DNA of 43,662 nucleotides, from contig JAUHYM010000005.1 in assembly GCA_030426515.1 (NCBI GenBank), forward strand, positions 1-43,662, read 5' to 3'. Position 1 is the stretch's first letter, and every line of letters starts with the position of its first letter. Origin of the DNA: Actinomycetes bacterium. Lineage in GTDB: Bacteria; Actinomycetota; Actinomycetes; Actinomycetales; Microbacteriaceae. The notes under the pieces were generated by a model. It saw only the letters and a program-made list of their open reading frames with translations, was not told where the DNA came from and did no database searches. Made by a program: the position numbers and the translations under genes. Positions 31,747 to 41,215 of the stretch are shown here, piece after piece.

Positions 31747-32313
31747 GTGACCGTGGACCCGCCCCTCCTGCCTGGTGAGGAGGTCTTGTGGACGGGTCGC
31801 CCCGATCCGAAACGAATCCTGACAGCGTGGGATGGCTTCCTCATTCCGTTGAGCGTGTTCTGGGTTGCGGTCGGCATAGATCTCGCGTTGGAGGCGGAAG
31901 GCGGCTCGCGCGTGGGCGCTCTGGTAGCAGTTGCTGTCACCGGCCTGTACCTCGTTGTCGGACGCTTCGTCGTGAAGGCCTGCCGGAAGCATCGCACCTG
32001 CTACTTCCTAACCGACGCGCGCGCGATCATCTGCAGACCAGGAAGGGCGTTCTCCTTCGACCTCGGCGAGATGAACCCGCACGTGCAGGTGATCGGAAGT
32101 CGACGCCACCGCACACTCAGGTTCACCTCAGACGACCCTCGCTCCTACGGCAAATTCGGCAGCGAGATGTTCGTCAACACGGGCCTAGACTTCCTGCTCA
32201 CACCAGGGGTCGACTCTCGCTTCACGTTCTCCGACGTCCTGCACACGGCCGCGCTCGACGCCGCCGTCGATGACGCGGTCGGCTCCGGCAGGGTCGCTCA
32301 AGGGATCGCATAG
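31747..32313 (+). CDS. Membrane protein with PH-like domain
   Basis: About 188 aa from GTG 31747 (MTVDPPLLPGEEVLWTGRPDP). LPGEEVLW.G.P is the common opening of small bacterial PH-domain membrane proteins. Two hydrophobic segments (about 25-45 and 52-70) are followed by a polar beta-rich domain with YFLTDARAII. The function is unknown; such proteins are thought to sit at the membrane. An in-frame start at 31693 would add 18 residues without support. No partner gene is evident. Confidence 0.65.
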   Translation: MTVDPPLLPGEEVLWTGRPDPKRILTAWDGFLIPLSVFWVAVGIDLALEAEGGSRVGALVAVAVTGLYLVVGRFVVKACRKHRTCYFLTDARAIICRPGRAFSFDLGEMNPHVQVIGSRRHRTLRFTSDDPRSYGKFGSEMFVNTGLDFLLTPGVDSRFTFSDVLHTAALDAAVDDAVGSGRVAQGIA

Positions 32314-32405
32314 AGCCACTGCGTCCCGCGTCCCACACGCCGGCGCGTGGAGGCGGACCGGCTGACGTCCGGGTAGCGGAACAGGCACTGGATACCATCG
32401 GCACC

Positions 32406-32972
32406 GTGTTGCGCTTCGATGACGCCTTACCGATGCGGCCGAGGCGTGTTCTGGTCGCCGGAGTCTCAGGTGTGGGAAAGACGACTCTTGCTGGTCGGAG
32501 CGTGGCGATCGTGGATGCGCCTCATACGGAGATCGACGCGCTGTATCACGGGCCAGGGTGGGTTCCGCGGGACGAGTTCCTCGACGACGTTCGCAGGCTC
32601 GTCGCGGCAGAGTCGTGGACAACCGAATGGCAGTACGCGACCGCCCGCACACTCCTCACGGAAGCCGCTGACCTGGTGGTCTGGCTCGATCTCCCATTCG
32701 CGAGCGTGACCCTCCCCCGCGTGGTGCGACGCACGGTAAGCAGACGACTGAAGCGCGAGGTCCTGTGGAATGGCAACGTCGAGCCCCCGTTCCACACGAT
32801 CTTCACCGACCGGGAGCACATCGTGCGATGGGCATACTTCACCCGCAACAAGTATCAGGCGCGCATTCCGGCGATCGAGGCGACTCACCCCGACCTGACA
32901 GTGGTCCGCCTGAAGTCCCCGCGCCAAGTCGAGAGCTGGCTGACAGGCCCGCTCACCAACGCCGCCCGCTGA
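32406..32972 (+). CDS. P-loop kinase-like NTPase (topology modulation/adenylate kinase type)
   Basis: A protein of 188 aa with a Walker A motif (GVSGVGKTTL, about 19-28). VVWLDLPF follows (Walker B-like, about 94-101), then a basic lid region with RRTVSRRLKRE. Sequences of this type (HxEIDALYHGPGW) belong to the adenylate kinase-like, FlaR/topology-modulation group, which transfer phosphate to small molecules that are mostly unknown. The GTG start at 32406 is supported by MLRFDDALPMRPRRVLVAG leading straight into the P-loop. It stands alone, followed by a damaged methyltransferase gene. Confidence 0.75.
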   Translation: MLRFDDALPMRPRRVLVAGVSGVGKTTLAGRSVAIVDAPHTEIDALYHGPGWVPRDEFLDDVRRLVAAESWTTEWQYATARTLLTEAADLVVWLDLPFASVTLPRVVRRTVSRRLKREVLWNGNVEPPFHTIFTDREHIVRWAYFTRNKYQARIPAIEATHPDLTVVRLKSPRQVESWLTGPLTNAAR

Positions 32973-33013
32973 GCGACCGACGACGGCGTGCGCTCCTCAT
33001 GGAAGATGGGGAT

Positions 33014-33283
33014 GTGAGCGCAAGTGCCCGGCGACGATGGAATCACAACCTCCATTTCCACCGCACGGTGATCAACGCGCTACCGGCCGGCGCATCCTCC
33101 GCCCTCGATGCAGGCACGGGCGACGGGTTCCTCGCGGTCGATCTGCGGCACCGCATCTCGGATGTGGCCGGGATCGACACCCCTGAGGACGTTCTGGCTG
33201 TCGCCGCAAACAACAATCCGCGCGTCACGTGGATCCACGGCGACGTGCACCGAGCCCGGGTTCTCGACATCCGCGCGTCGCGG
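33014..33283 (+). pseudogene. Truncated class I SAM methyltransferase
   Basis: The product starts VSASARRRWNHNLHFHRTVINALPAG. It contains the AdoMet motif ALDAGTGDGFLAVDL (about 35-49) and IDTPEDVLAVA, then GDV (motif II) at about residue 75. Normally more than 100 further residues complete the fold. Here the sequence turns into unrelated residues about 85 codons in and runs antisense into the AraC gene, whose stop is at 33284. The 3' part is lost, probably by the deletion that joined it to that gene. The core family is clear, the substrate unknown. Confidence 0.7.
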
Positions 33284-34150
33284 TCAGGTGTGTTCGATGG
33301 GGAGCCAGAGTTCGCACGTGGCGGTGCGGAAGTCGGCGGAGCGGTCGAGAACGGCGACGATCGCGGGGCCGGGGCGCAGCCTCCAGGGGTTCGAGGGGAA
33401 CCAGTCCGTGGCGGTCGCCGCCCACGTGTCCTGAAGCGCGGCCGGGTAGTCACCGGTGACCCGGAACACCGACCACGTCCCCGCCGGCACGTCGATCACG
33501 TCGAGATCGGCGGGCACGGCCGCGTCGTCGGTGACGGCGACACCGTGGAGGTAGGTGAGTTCGCTTCCCTCCGCGTAATCGGGATCGACGTCGGCGGAGA
33601 CCTGCAGCAACCCCGCGGGCACGGTGCTGCTGAGGCTCTTGAGGCGTTCATGCTCGGTGGCGGGCAGCGCGGCGATGTGGGCCTGGATGTGGGGGTTTGC
33701 GCCTCGGTGGATGAGCGGCACGCGAGCGGCGTGACCGATCAGCCGGAAATGCGGGCGGTCGGCGATGCGGGTGTCCATGGGGGTGTTCCCTTCGACGGTC
33801 AGGCGGAACCTGAGCTGCGGTTGTGAGCGAAGGGGGCCGCCATCGCGGCGCGCGTCGGCGGGGCTGACGCCGTGGACGGCGCGGAACGCGCGACCGAACG
33901 CCTCGGCCGAGCCGTACCCGTATCGGGTGGCGGTCTCGAGGATGCTGCCGGTCCCGCGCAGGTCTGCGACCGCGACGGTCATCCGCCGCCGTCGGATGTA
34001 CTCCGACAGCGGCATTCCGGCGAGCGATGAGAACATCCGGCGGACGTGATACTCGGTCGTTCCCAGGCGGGATGCCAGAGCAACGATGTCGATGTCAGCG
34101 TCGAGGTTCTGCTCGACGTGCTCGACGACCTCGTTCAGCGTCGCGATCAC
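33284..34150 (-). CDS. AraC-family regulator with GyrI-like effector domain
   Basis: A protein of 288 aa. The N-terminal 100 residues carry two AraC helix-turn-helix units (DIVALASRLGTTEYHVRRMFSSLAGMPLSEYIRRRR and ILETATRYGYGSAEAFGRAFRAVHGVSP). The C-terminal 160 residues form a GyrI/Rob-like small-molecule binding domain, ending CELWLPIE. Such proteins (Rob/BmrR type) sense drugs or other small compounds. The gene is divergent from an alpha/beta hydrolase with about 160 nt between, where palindrome TCCGATCGGA (34215-34224) might be an operator. Its end abuts the truncated methyltransferase. Confidence 0.88.
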   Translation of the reverse strand: MIATLNEVVEHVEQNLDADIDIVALASRLGTTEYHVRRMFSSLAGMPLSEYIRRRRMTVAVADLRGTGSILETATRYGYGSAEAFGRAFRAVHGVSPADARRDGGPLRSQPQLRFRLTVEGNTPMDTRIADRPHFRLIGHAARVPLIHRGANPHIQAHIAALPATEHERLKSLSSTVPAGLLQVSADVDPDYAEGSELTYLHGVAVTDDAAVPADLDVIDVPAGTWSVFRVTGDYPAALQDTWAATATDWFPSNPWRLRPGPAIVAVLDRSADFRTATCELWLPIEHT

Positions 34151-34311
34151 GGTTCCTCCTTCGCTCTCGAGCCTTCCGGCATCCGAGCCTTCTCACCCGA
34201 TGATCGCGGACCGATCCGATCGGAGCGACGCATGTCGCGTGATCGGTGGACCGCCACAATAGGTGAGACACGGCAACTCCTCCGTGGATGATGCGGCACC
34301 TGGGGGCAATG

Positions 34312-35142
34312 ATGAAGGCGACGACCGGATCGGTTCCTGTCGACGGGGCGCTGCTTCGATACCGACGAGCGGGTCGCCCCGGCGCACCGGTCCTCGTCTT
34401 GCTGCACGGGGTGACCGATGGCGGCGCGGTGTGGGCGCGTGTGGCGGATGAGCTGGTCGATCGGTTCGACATGGTCATGCCCGATGCGCGGGGGCACGGC
34501 GAGTCGAGCCGAACCCCCGACGGGATCGCCATCCCCGTGCTCGCGAGAGACGCCGCGAGTCTGATCGAACAGCTCGACCTGTCGCCCGCGCTCGTATGGG
34601 GACACTCGATGGGAGCCGCGACCGCGGCCATGCTGGCGGCCACGCGGCCTGAGCTCGTCCGGGCCGTGGTGCTTGAGGATCCGCCGTTCGTCGAGGGTGA
34701 GCTGGCGCTCTCCGAGGATGACGATCCGCGCGGATCCGAGTTCCGCGAGCTCATCGAGTCGATGGCCGCCCTCACCGCGGACGAGCGGCGTTCCGTCGCC
34801 GCAGAGGCCAACCCCGACTGGCACCCCGCCGAGCACGGCCCCTGGGCCGAGACCAAGGCACAGTTCGACCTCACCGCGCTGTCCCTGCTGGCGGACGGTC
34901 TCGGGATCGACTGGCGCGACACTGTCGCGGGGATGACCTGTCCCGCACTGGTCATCACCGGCGATACCGAGCTGGGCGCTCTGGTGACCCCCGAGGTTGC
35001 CGGCGAAATCGACCAGATGCTCGGATCAGGCGGCGTGGTGACGATCGCGGATGCCGGGCACAACGTGCATCGCGATCGCTTCGCAGAGACACTGGCCGCC
35101 GCCTCCGAGTTTCTTGACCGCCACGGCGCGCTCGGCGACTAG
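34312..35142 (+). CDS. Alpha/beta hydrolase
   Basis: About 276 aa. HGVTDGG is the oxyanion-hole region and GHSMGA is the nucleophile elbow with the catalytic serine. ITGD and AGHNVHRD near the C-terminus carry the Asp and His of the triad. The fold matches soluble esterases, lactonases and peptidases; the substrate is open. The ATG at 34312 has GGGGG 5 nt before it; ATG 34309 and 34288 are in frame. It is divergent from the AraC regulator, which may control it. The stop shares CTAG with the convergent RDD gene (35139-35142). Confidence 0.85.
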   Translation: MKATTGSVPVDGALLRYRRAGRPGAPVLVLLHGVTDGGAVWARVADELVDRFDMVMPDARGHGESSRTPDGIAIPVLARDAASLIEQLDLSPALVWGHSMGAATAAMLAATRPELVRAVVLEDPPFVEGELALSEDDDPRGSEFRELIESMAALTADERRSVAAEANPDWHPAEHGPWAETKAQFDLTALSLLADGLGIDWRDTVAGMTCPALVITGDTELGALVTPEVAGEIDQMLGSGGVVTIADAGHNVHRDRFAETLAAASEFLDRHGALGD

Positions 35143-36869
35143 AAGAGGTCGGCGGCGGCCTCTGTGGGGATGCTGACGCGGAAGAGCTCGTTCTCGACGA
35201 CGCTTCCGGTGAGGAGACCGCCACATGGGCACCCCAACCAGACGTCGACAATCGTCGTGCCCTGGGGAACGACGACCGCGAAGGCGCCTTCCCTGCGCGT
35301 GTCGAGGTCTCCGAAGCTCTCGCAGACGGGAACGCTGCTCCCATCAGCGCTCGCCTGGAGGGGGACGCCGTAGTTGACGGCATTGAAGGAGAGCGAGGGC
35401 AGACTCGAGGTGTCGGGTCGATTACCCGAAACGACGGCGGGAACGACGACGAGGAAGTGATCACGCTCCACGCGTCCCAGCGAGCCGGTGGTGCATCCGC
35501 TCGGAAGGATTTCACCCGCGGGCGACAGTTCGCCGTTGAGGGTCAGGTACGGCGGTTCGTCGGTCTGGATCTCCAGTGTGACCCCGTGGGCTGCGTCACC
35601 TCCGTCGCTCGTGGGGTCCATCGGCACCTCGATGCTCGCCGGGGGAATCTCGCCGGTGAGCGGCAGCCGGGTCGGGTGCTCGCCGCGCCCTTCTTCGAAG
35701 ATCAGGGTGAGTTCTGAGAGCTCGGGATCCGTGTCGTACTCGAACCAGACCGTGCTCGATACATCGTCTGTGGGCCCGAGAGCCAACGCGCCTTCGTCGT
35801 CGACGAGAAAGCCGCTCTCGTCCGGTTGCTGCTCGCTCTCGAGCGTGAACAGACTCGCCGGCAACTCGAAGCTCTGATCCCGCAGCGGGTTCGACACCGA
35901 GAGATCGACGCCGACGAAGGCACGTTCGTTGGCGCCACCCTCTGGATCGCGCGGATCGACGTCTGTCACGACCACGGACGTCACCTCCACCCCAAGGACC
36001 CCGTGTTCGACGGCCCGAGGGAAGTCGACGGCGGCACCCCCTCCCATCACGCCCAGAAAGACAACGGAGCCTGTAGCGACAACGCCGCCCGTGGCCACCA
36101 GCACAGTTCCTGTGGTGCTCGCTGCGGCGGCCGACCCTGCCGCAGTCGAGCCGAACAGCCACACCCCTGCCGCCGCGAAGATGCTCGCCATTCCCGTGAC
36201 GAGCTTGTTCACCCACTTCACGAGTCCGGCGACGTGGCCGTACTTCTCCGTGTACCTGTCCAGACCGGCCTTCCGCCGACGCTCGAACTCTTTGATCCGA
36301 AGGTTGAGTCGTTCCGCGACTGTTCCCGCATGCCCCACGGTTGCAGAATCCACATGGACCACGTAGCTCGCGAACACGAGGTCGTGTGCTGCTCGGCGGT
36401 AGCGGCCGGTGAGGGCACCGACTCCTCCGATCCCAAAGCAGTCGACCACGAGGTACCCAATCGTCGCACGGGCGAATGCCCAGGCCAGCGTCGACGGCTG
36501 ACCATCCCAGGTTCGCGTTCCCGTATGGCGCACCTCCAACCCGCACACTGCCTTGCCGACCGACTGCCCGTCGCTCAGCCACGCGGCTGTCGCAGAGAGC
36601 GCGCCCGCCCCGATGACGATGAAGACAACGAAGGCGAGCAGTCCCCACGGTGTGGTCAGTATCGGGAAGCCCGTTGCGAGTGTCCCCGCGAATGCCAGAA
36701 CGCCGACGACGATGACCGGGAGCGCGAAGTCGATCGCGATCGCGACCAACCGGATGAGGCGCCCCGGGAGTCGAGCATCCTCACCGGCCCGAGCCGTGGC
36801 GGTGGCCAGTGAGCTGTCGCGCTGCGCCGGCGATTCGGGCGCGCGCTGCTCCGGCGGCTTCTGTCCCAT
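35139..36869 (-). CDS. RDD family membrane protein with large extracytoplasmic region
   Basis: A protein of 576 aa. After a 35-residue polar start comes an RDD domain of about three hydrophobic segments (about 38-140) with the Arg/Asp pattern (RLIRLVAIAIDFALP ... DGQSVGKAVCGLEV). A further hydrophobic stretch (about 215-265, Ala/Gly/Thr/Val-rich) leads to a long outer domain of about 300 residues. That domain has many acidic residues and two Cys pairs (ILPSGCTTG...VCESF and GCPCGG), probably beta-rich. RDD proteins are transporter-like or of unknown role. The ATG at 36869 has GGGAGG 5 nt upstream. Confidence 0.78.
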   Translation of the reverse strand: MGQKPPEQRAPESPAQRDSSLATATARAGEDARLPGRLIRLVAIAIDFALPVIVVGVLAFAGTLATGFPILTTPWGLLAFVVFIVIGAGALSATAAWLSDGQSVGKAVCGLEVRHTGTRTWDGQPSTLAWAFARATIGYLVVDCFGIGGVGALTGRYRRAAHDLVFASYVVHVDSATVGHAGTVAERLNLRIKEFERRRKAGLDRYTEKYGHVAGLVKWVNKLVTGMASIFAAAGVWLFGSTAAGSAAAASTTGTVLVATGGVVATGSVVFLGVMGGGAAVDFPRAVEHGVLGVEVTSVVVTDVDPRDPEGGANERAFVGVDLSVSNPLRDQSFELPASLFTLESEQQPDESGFLVDDEGALALGPTDDVSSTVWFEYDTDPELSELTLIFEEGRGEHPTRLPLTGEIPPASIEVPMDPTSDGGDAAHGVTLEIQTDEPPYLTLNGELSPAGEILPSGCTTGSLGRVERDHFLVVVPAVVSGNRPDTSSLPSLSFNAVNYGVPLQASADGSSVPVCESFGDLDTRREGAFAVVVPQGTTIVDVWLGCPCGGLLTGSVVENELFRVSIPTEAAADLF

Positions 36870-37010
36870 GACACCTCCCGCGCCCATGCTTTGAGGATGT
36901 GTGGAGCGTTGCGGTCGACAGCGGTCCGCCGTCGTTCCCCGCAGACCGGAGTTGGGCGAAGAATATCGGATGTGCCCGCCGAGGACTAGATCCGGGTGAG
37001 GATAGGGAAC

Positions 37011-37379
37011 GTGGCACGCGAATGGACGGACGACCAGCTGCGCATCCTCAGCGAGGCGGCGGAGCTGCAGATCTCGGCGTCCCGCGTGGCCACCGCTCCG
37101 CGTGCGTGGGTGCCGATCTGGGTCGTCGTGCACGACCGGCGCGTGTTCGTGCGCACCTGGTACCGGCGGAGCACCGGCTGGTACGGGCACGCGGTCGCCG
37201 CGGGCGAGGCGTGGATCCGCGTGTCCGGCGACCCGGTTCGCGTGCGCGTGACGGTCGAAGGCGAAGAGAGTGTGGACGCCGTCGACGGCGCCTACCGGGC
37301 CAAGTACGGTGACGGGGCATCGTCCATGGTGACGCCCGAGGCGGCAGCATCCACTCTCTGTCTCACGCCCGTCCCGTGA
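37011..37379 (+). CDS. DUF2255 family protein
   Basis: About 122 aa. A short helical start (EWTDDQLRILSEAAELQIS) is followed by a small beta barrel (WVPIWVVVHDRRVFVRTWYRRSTGWYGHAVAAGEAWIRVSGD), typical of DUF2255/FMN-binding split-barrel-like small proteins. FMN or F420-type cofactor binding is possible but no ligand residue is clear. The GTG at 37011 is preferred to GTG 36996. Its stop overlaps the start of the broken mmuM-like gene (GTGA, 37376-37379), so the two were one operon. Confidence 0.7.
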   Translation: MAREWTDDQLRILSEAAELQISASRVATAPRAWVPIWVVVHDRRVFVRTWYRRSTGWYGHAVAAGEAWIRVSGDPVRVRVTVEGEESVDAVDGAYRAKYGDGASSMVTPEAAASTLCLTPVP

Positions 37380-37938
37380 ACGGGCCCGAGCCGGTGACGA
37401 TCCACGACGACCCCGGGGTCGTTGTGCTCGACGGCGGACTCTCGAACGCGCTCGCCGACCGTGGGCACGACCTCGCCGACGAGCTGTGGACCGCCCGGCT
37501 GCTGCGCGATGCGCCCGGCGAGATCGCGGCCGTCCACCGCGCCTACTTCGATGCGGGGGCCCGCGTCGCAACCACCGCCAGCTACCAGGCGAGCCTTGCC
37601 GGTTTCGCGCAGGCGGGCATGACGCGCGGCGAGGCGACAGAGCTCATCCAGCGCAGCGTCGAGATCGCGCGCGATGTGCGCGACGAGGTCACCGCGACTG
37701 ACGGAACGCCGCGGTTCGTCGCCGCGTCCGTCGGGCCCTACGGCGCGGTGCTCGCGGACGGGTCGGAGTACCGCGGGCGCTACGGACTCAGCCGCGCACG
37801 GCGCGCCGCTGGACGGGCGAGGCCGGCCTCGACCCCGAGCTGACGGCATCCTGGGCCCTGGCCGGGGCCCGCTTCGTCGGCGGATGCTGCCGCGTGGGCC
37901 CCGTCGCCATCGCCGCCATCGCGCGCGCCATGCCCTGA
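37376..37938 (+). pseudogene. mmuM: Homocysteine S-methyltransferase gene with internal deletion
   Basis: The first 140 codons are a normal N-terminus (VVLDGGLSNALADRGHDL, ATTASYQASLAGF, SVGPYGAVLADGSEYRGRYG). The sequence then breaks near 37795-37808. From about 37810 another frame gives the normal C-terminus: WTGEAGLDPELTASWALAG and GGCCRVGP, the zinc-binding double cysteine, stopping at 37936-37938. The middle of the protein, with the third zinc cysteine and much of the barrel, is missing. An active enzyme would make methionine from homocysteine and S-methylmethionine. This copy cannot fold as one. Confidence 0.85.
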
Positions 37939-38056
37939 CGGCGTCGCAACGACCCCCGTATCGCGCGAGGCGATCGAGGAGTACCGTCAGCCGCACGTGC
38001 ACGTCGAACCTGTCGGGACCGATGGCGGCAACGGAGCCGCCGTGAAGGAAGCACTG

Positions 38057-41000
38057 ATGATCACGCACTCGCGAGTGAAGCTGTTGGCCGTCGCCGCAAT
38101 CGCCGCCCTGGGACTCTCCGTCCTTCCGGTCAGCGCCCACGCCGACCCACCCGACTCGACGCCACCGGACCACTCGCAGGCAGGCGGGCGACTCGACCTC
38201 TACGAGTTCGACACCACCGCGGATGTCGTCGCCGACATGATCGCCGCGGGCTACGACGTCGTCTCCACCGCTCACAGCGGCGACGAGATGCTGCACGTCG
38301 AGGTGGTGATGTCGCCGTCAGAGGCCAACAAGGCACGCAAGGCCTACGACCTCGATATCTCGCTGACGCGCAACGAAGACGGCGTGCCCACCGTCGACGC
38401 CGCATTCGAAGAGGGCAACGACGGGTTCGAGGTGTTCCGCAAGTGGTCGAGCGCCGGCGGGCACAAAGAAGAGATGGAGTTCCTCGCCCAGGAGTACGAC
38501 GACCTCACCCAGCTGATCACGATCGGCCAGTCGGTGCAGGGCCAGGACATCTACGCGATGCGCGTCACCAAGCGCGCTGATCGTACCCGCGCGGGGGCGC
38601 GCCCCGCGGTGCTCTACATCTCCACACAGCACGCCCGTGAGTGGATCAGCCCCGAAGTCAACAGCCGCCTCCTGAACTACCTGCTCTCGAACTACGGCAC
38701 CGACGACCGGGTCACTGACATCGTCGACACCACCGAGTTGTGGTTCGTCATCGCGGCGAACCCCGACGGGTATGACTGGACCTTCGAAGAGGGCCAGCGC
38801 CTGTGGCGCAAGAACCTCGCCGATAACAACGGCGACGAGCAGATCACCACCATCGACGGCGTCGACCTCAACCGCAACTTCGCCACCAACTGGGGCTACG
38901 ACAACGAAGGGTCCACCGACAACCCCAGCGGGCAGACCTACCGAGGGCCGTCCTCGCAGTCCGAGCCAGAAACACAGGCGATGGACGAGCTGATGGGATC
39001 GATCGACTTCTCGTTCATGGTCAACTACCACTCCGCCGCCGAGCTGATCCTCTACGGCACGGGATGGCAGGTCGACACTCCCACGCCGGACGACATCGTC
39101 AACATCGCGCTCGCCGGCGACGACGCCAACCCGGCGATCCCCGGCTACGACCCCGACCTGTCGGCCGAGCTCTACATCACCAACGGCGACACCACCGATC
39201 ACGCCGGCGACGCGCACGGGATCATGGCCTACACGCCCGAGCTGGCGACCTGCCAGACCGCGCTGAGCTACCCCGAGAGCACGCTGCCTGACGACTACTG
39301 CTCGGGCAGGTCGCAGTTCGAGTTCCCCGACGACGAGGCGCTCGTGCAGGCCGAGTTCGAACGCAACCTCCCCTACGCCCTCTCGCTCGCCGAGTCGGCC
39401 GACGACCCGGCGAACCCGGAGTCGTCGCTGGGGCTGGAGGCCGCGGACTTCGAGGTGCAGAGCTTCGAGGAGAGCTGGGGCACCGCGCAGGAGGTCGCGG
39501 TGTGGGCCAAGCGCGAGTTCAAGCAGCTGCGCATGCACAGCTCGATCAACGGCGCCGCAGCCACCACCCAGTCGATCAGCGAATGGGCCGGCGGAGAGGT
39601 CTACGGCAACGACGGCAACATCTGGTACGGCGAGTACCGCGGCACCGTCTCGGGTCTTGCGCCCGGCGATGCCGTCGAGGTGTGGTTCACCGCCGTCGAC
39701 ACACCCTCCGGCGGCGGTGGCCAGAAGGCCACCAAGGTCGAGAGCGAGCACGTCACGTTCGACGTGTCGACCGAGGCGACCGGCGCCGACGTCCTCATCG
39801 TCTCGGACAACAGCCCCGGCACACCCCTCGGCGGTGGCGCCGCGCTCGACTACCTGGAGTACTACACCGATGCCCTCGACGCCAACGGCGTCAGCTACGA
39901 CGTCTACGACGTGGGGGTCACCGGGCCGGCGCCCGACGCCACCGGCATCCTCGGTCACTACGACGCGGTGATCTGGTACGAGGGTGACAAGCTCGTCACC
40001 GACTATCAGGGAGGGATCGACACGACGCTCGTCGCCCACCAGATGAACATGGTGATGCGCGACTACCTGAACGAGGGCGGCAAGGTCCTCGCGACCGGCA
40101 AGAACCACGGGTTCGAGGAGTTTTTCCCGCTCGACTACGGCACCAACGGCGCACCCGGCGAGGTCTGCCACGGCGGCGACTGCCTCGTGCTGACCGACGA
40201 CGTCTACCAGTACTGGTTCGGCGCCAACAGCAGGGCCCGCCGCGGCGGGCTCGACGCGGACGGCAACGCGCTCGACGTCCGCGGCAACGGCGGCGCGTTC
40301 GACGGCTACACGTTCGGTCTCGACGGGCCCGACAGCGCGAACAACCAGGGCTCGAGCGACGGAACGAACGCCACGGGAACCGGCACGGCGTCGTACATCG
40401 TGACCTCCAGCGTGCTCGACGAAGCCGAGTTCCCGCAGTTCGCCTCCGACCGGTTCGCCAGCTGGGATGCCGGCGGGCTGACGCCCTTCGAGCCGGTCAC
40501 CGGGGACTGGCAGATGGCCACGGACCACGCGGACGTCGCCTACAAGCGCCTCTCCCGCACGATCGACCTCACCGGAGCGAGCGCGGCCAGCCTCGACTTC
40601 TCGACCTCGTACGCCATCGAGGCGAACTGGGACTACATGTTCGTCGAGGTGCACACGGTCGGTCAGGACGACTGGACCACGCTGCCCGACGCCAACGGGC
40701 ACACCGGCACCTCGACCGGCGACTCGTGCGCATCGGGCTGGGCAGAGGAGCTGCATCCGTTCCTGCTCCACTACCAGGACGACGCGTGCAACCCGACGGG
40801 CACCACGGGCGCGTGGAACGCGGCGACGGGCGCGTCGGACGGCGTCGAGGACTGGTCGATCGACCTGTCGGCCTACGCCGGCAGCGAGATCGAAGTCTCG
40901 ATCAGCTACGCGACCGACTGGGCCACGGGCGACCTCGGGGTGTTCCTCGACGACGTCACCGTCGACATCGACGGGAGCACTGAGACGGAGAGCTTCGAGG

Positions 41001-41209
41001 ACGGCCTCGGCGCCTGGTCGGTGCCGGGTGCCCCCGAGGGGAGCGCCGGCAACGCGAACGACTGGGAGCGCGTGGGCGTGCTCTTCGAGGTCGCCGCGAT
41101 CGTCGCGACCGACGACACGCTGCTGTTCGGGTTCGGCTTCGAGGGCATCTCGACCGCCGCGGAGCGCAACGAGGTGATGGCCCGCTCGATGGAGCACCTG
41201 CTCGGCTGA
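38057..41209 (+). CDS. Secreted M14 zinc carboxypeptidase with C-terminal beta domains
   Basis: About 1050 aa. It has a Sec signal (VKLLAVAAIAALGLSVLPVSAHA, cleavage near residue 31) and a propeptide-like section (about 45-120). The peptidase domain carries zinc ligands in QHAREWISPE (about 192-201) and NYHSAAEL (about 323-330), with DLNRNF and the catalytic-type Glu of AYTPEL (about 390-395). Pairs of cysteines frame that region. The C-terminal 500 or so residues resemble the carboxyl parts of immune inhibitor A-like and other secreted actinobacterial peptidases (CASGW, DDVTVDIDG). It would trim C-terminal residues from proteins outside the cell. The ATG at 38057 has GGAAG upstream. Confidence 0.87.
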   Translation: MITHSRVKLLAVAAIAALGLSVLPVSAHADPPDSTPPDHSQAGGRLDLYEFDTTADVVADMIAAGYDVVSTAHSGDEMLHVEVVMSPSEANKARKAYDLDISLTRNEDGVPTVDAAFEEGNDGFEVFRKWSSAGGHKEEMEFLAQEYDDLTQLITIGQSVQGQDIYAMRVTKRADRTRAGARPAVLYISTQHAREWISPEVNSRLLNYLLSNYGTDDRVTDIVDTTELWFVIAANPDGYDWTFEEGQRLWRKNLADNNGDEQITTIDGVDLNRNFATNWGYDNEGSTDNPSGQTYRGPSSQSEPETQAMDELMGSIDFSFMVNYHSAAELILYGTGWQVDTPTPDDIVNIALAGDDANPAIPGYDPDLSAELYITNGDTTDHAGDAHGIMAYTPELATCQTALSYPESTLPDDYCSGRSQFEFPDDEALVQAEFERNLPYALSLAESADDPANPESSLGLEAADFEVQSFEESWGTAQEVAVWAKREFKQLRMHSSINGAAATTQSISEWAGGEVYGNDGNIWYGEYRGTVSGLAPGDAVEVWFTAVDTPSGGGGQKATKVESEHVTFDVSTEATGADVLIVSDNSPGTPLGGGAALDYLEYYTDALDANGVSYDVYDVGVTGPAPDATGILGHYDAVIWYEGDKLVTDYQGGIDTTLVAHQMNMVMRDYLNEGGKVLATGKNHGFEEFFPLDYGTNGAPGEVCHGGDCLVLTDDVYQYWFGANSRARRGGLDADGNALDVRGNGGAFDGYTFGLDGPDSANNQGSSDGTNATGTGTASYIVTSSVLDEAEFPQFASDRFASWDAGGLTPFEPVTGDWQMATDHADVAYKRLSRTIDLTGASAASLDFSTSYAIEANWDYMFVEVHTVGQDDWTTLPDANGHTGTSTGDSCASGWAEELHPFLLHYQDDACNPTGTTGAWNAATGASDGVEDWSIDLSAYAGSEIEVSISYATDWATGDLGVFLDDVTVDIDGSTETESFEDGLGAWSVPGAPEGSAGNANDWERVGVLFEVAAIVATDDTLLFGFGFEGISTAAERNEVMARSMEHLLG

Positions 41210-41215
41210 CGCCTG

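Noticed and set aside
34215-34224. TCCGATCGGA palindrome as AraC operator
   Set aside because: Ten-base palindromes of G/C type arise often in such DNA, and AraC proteins usually bind direct repeats; mentioned only as a possibility.
38318-41197. 959-codon minus-strand frame over the carboxypeptidase gene
   Set aside because: The plus strand has a clear M14 enzyme with signal and active site; the antisense product is Val/Gly/Arg low complexity.
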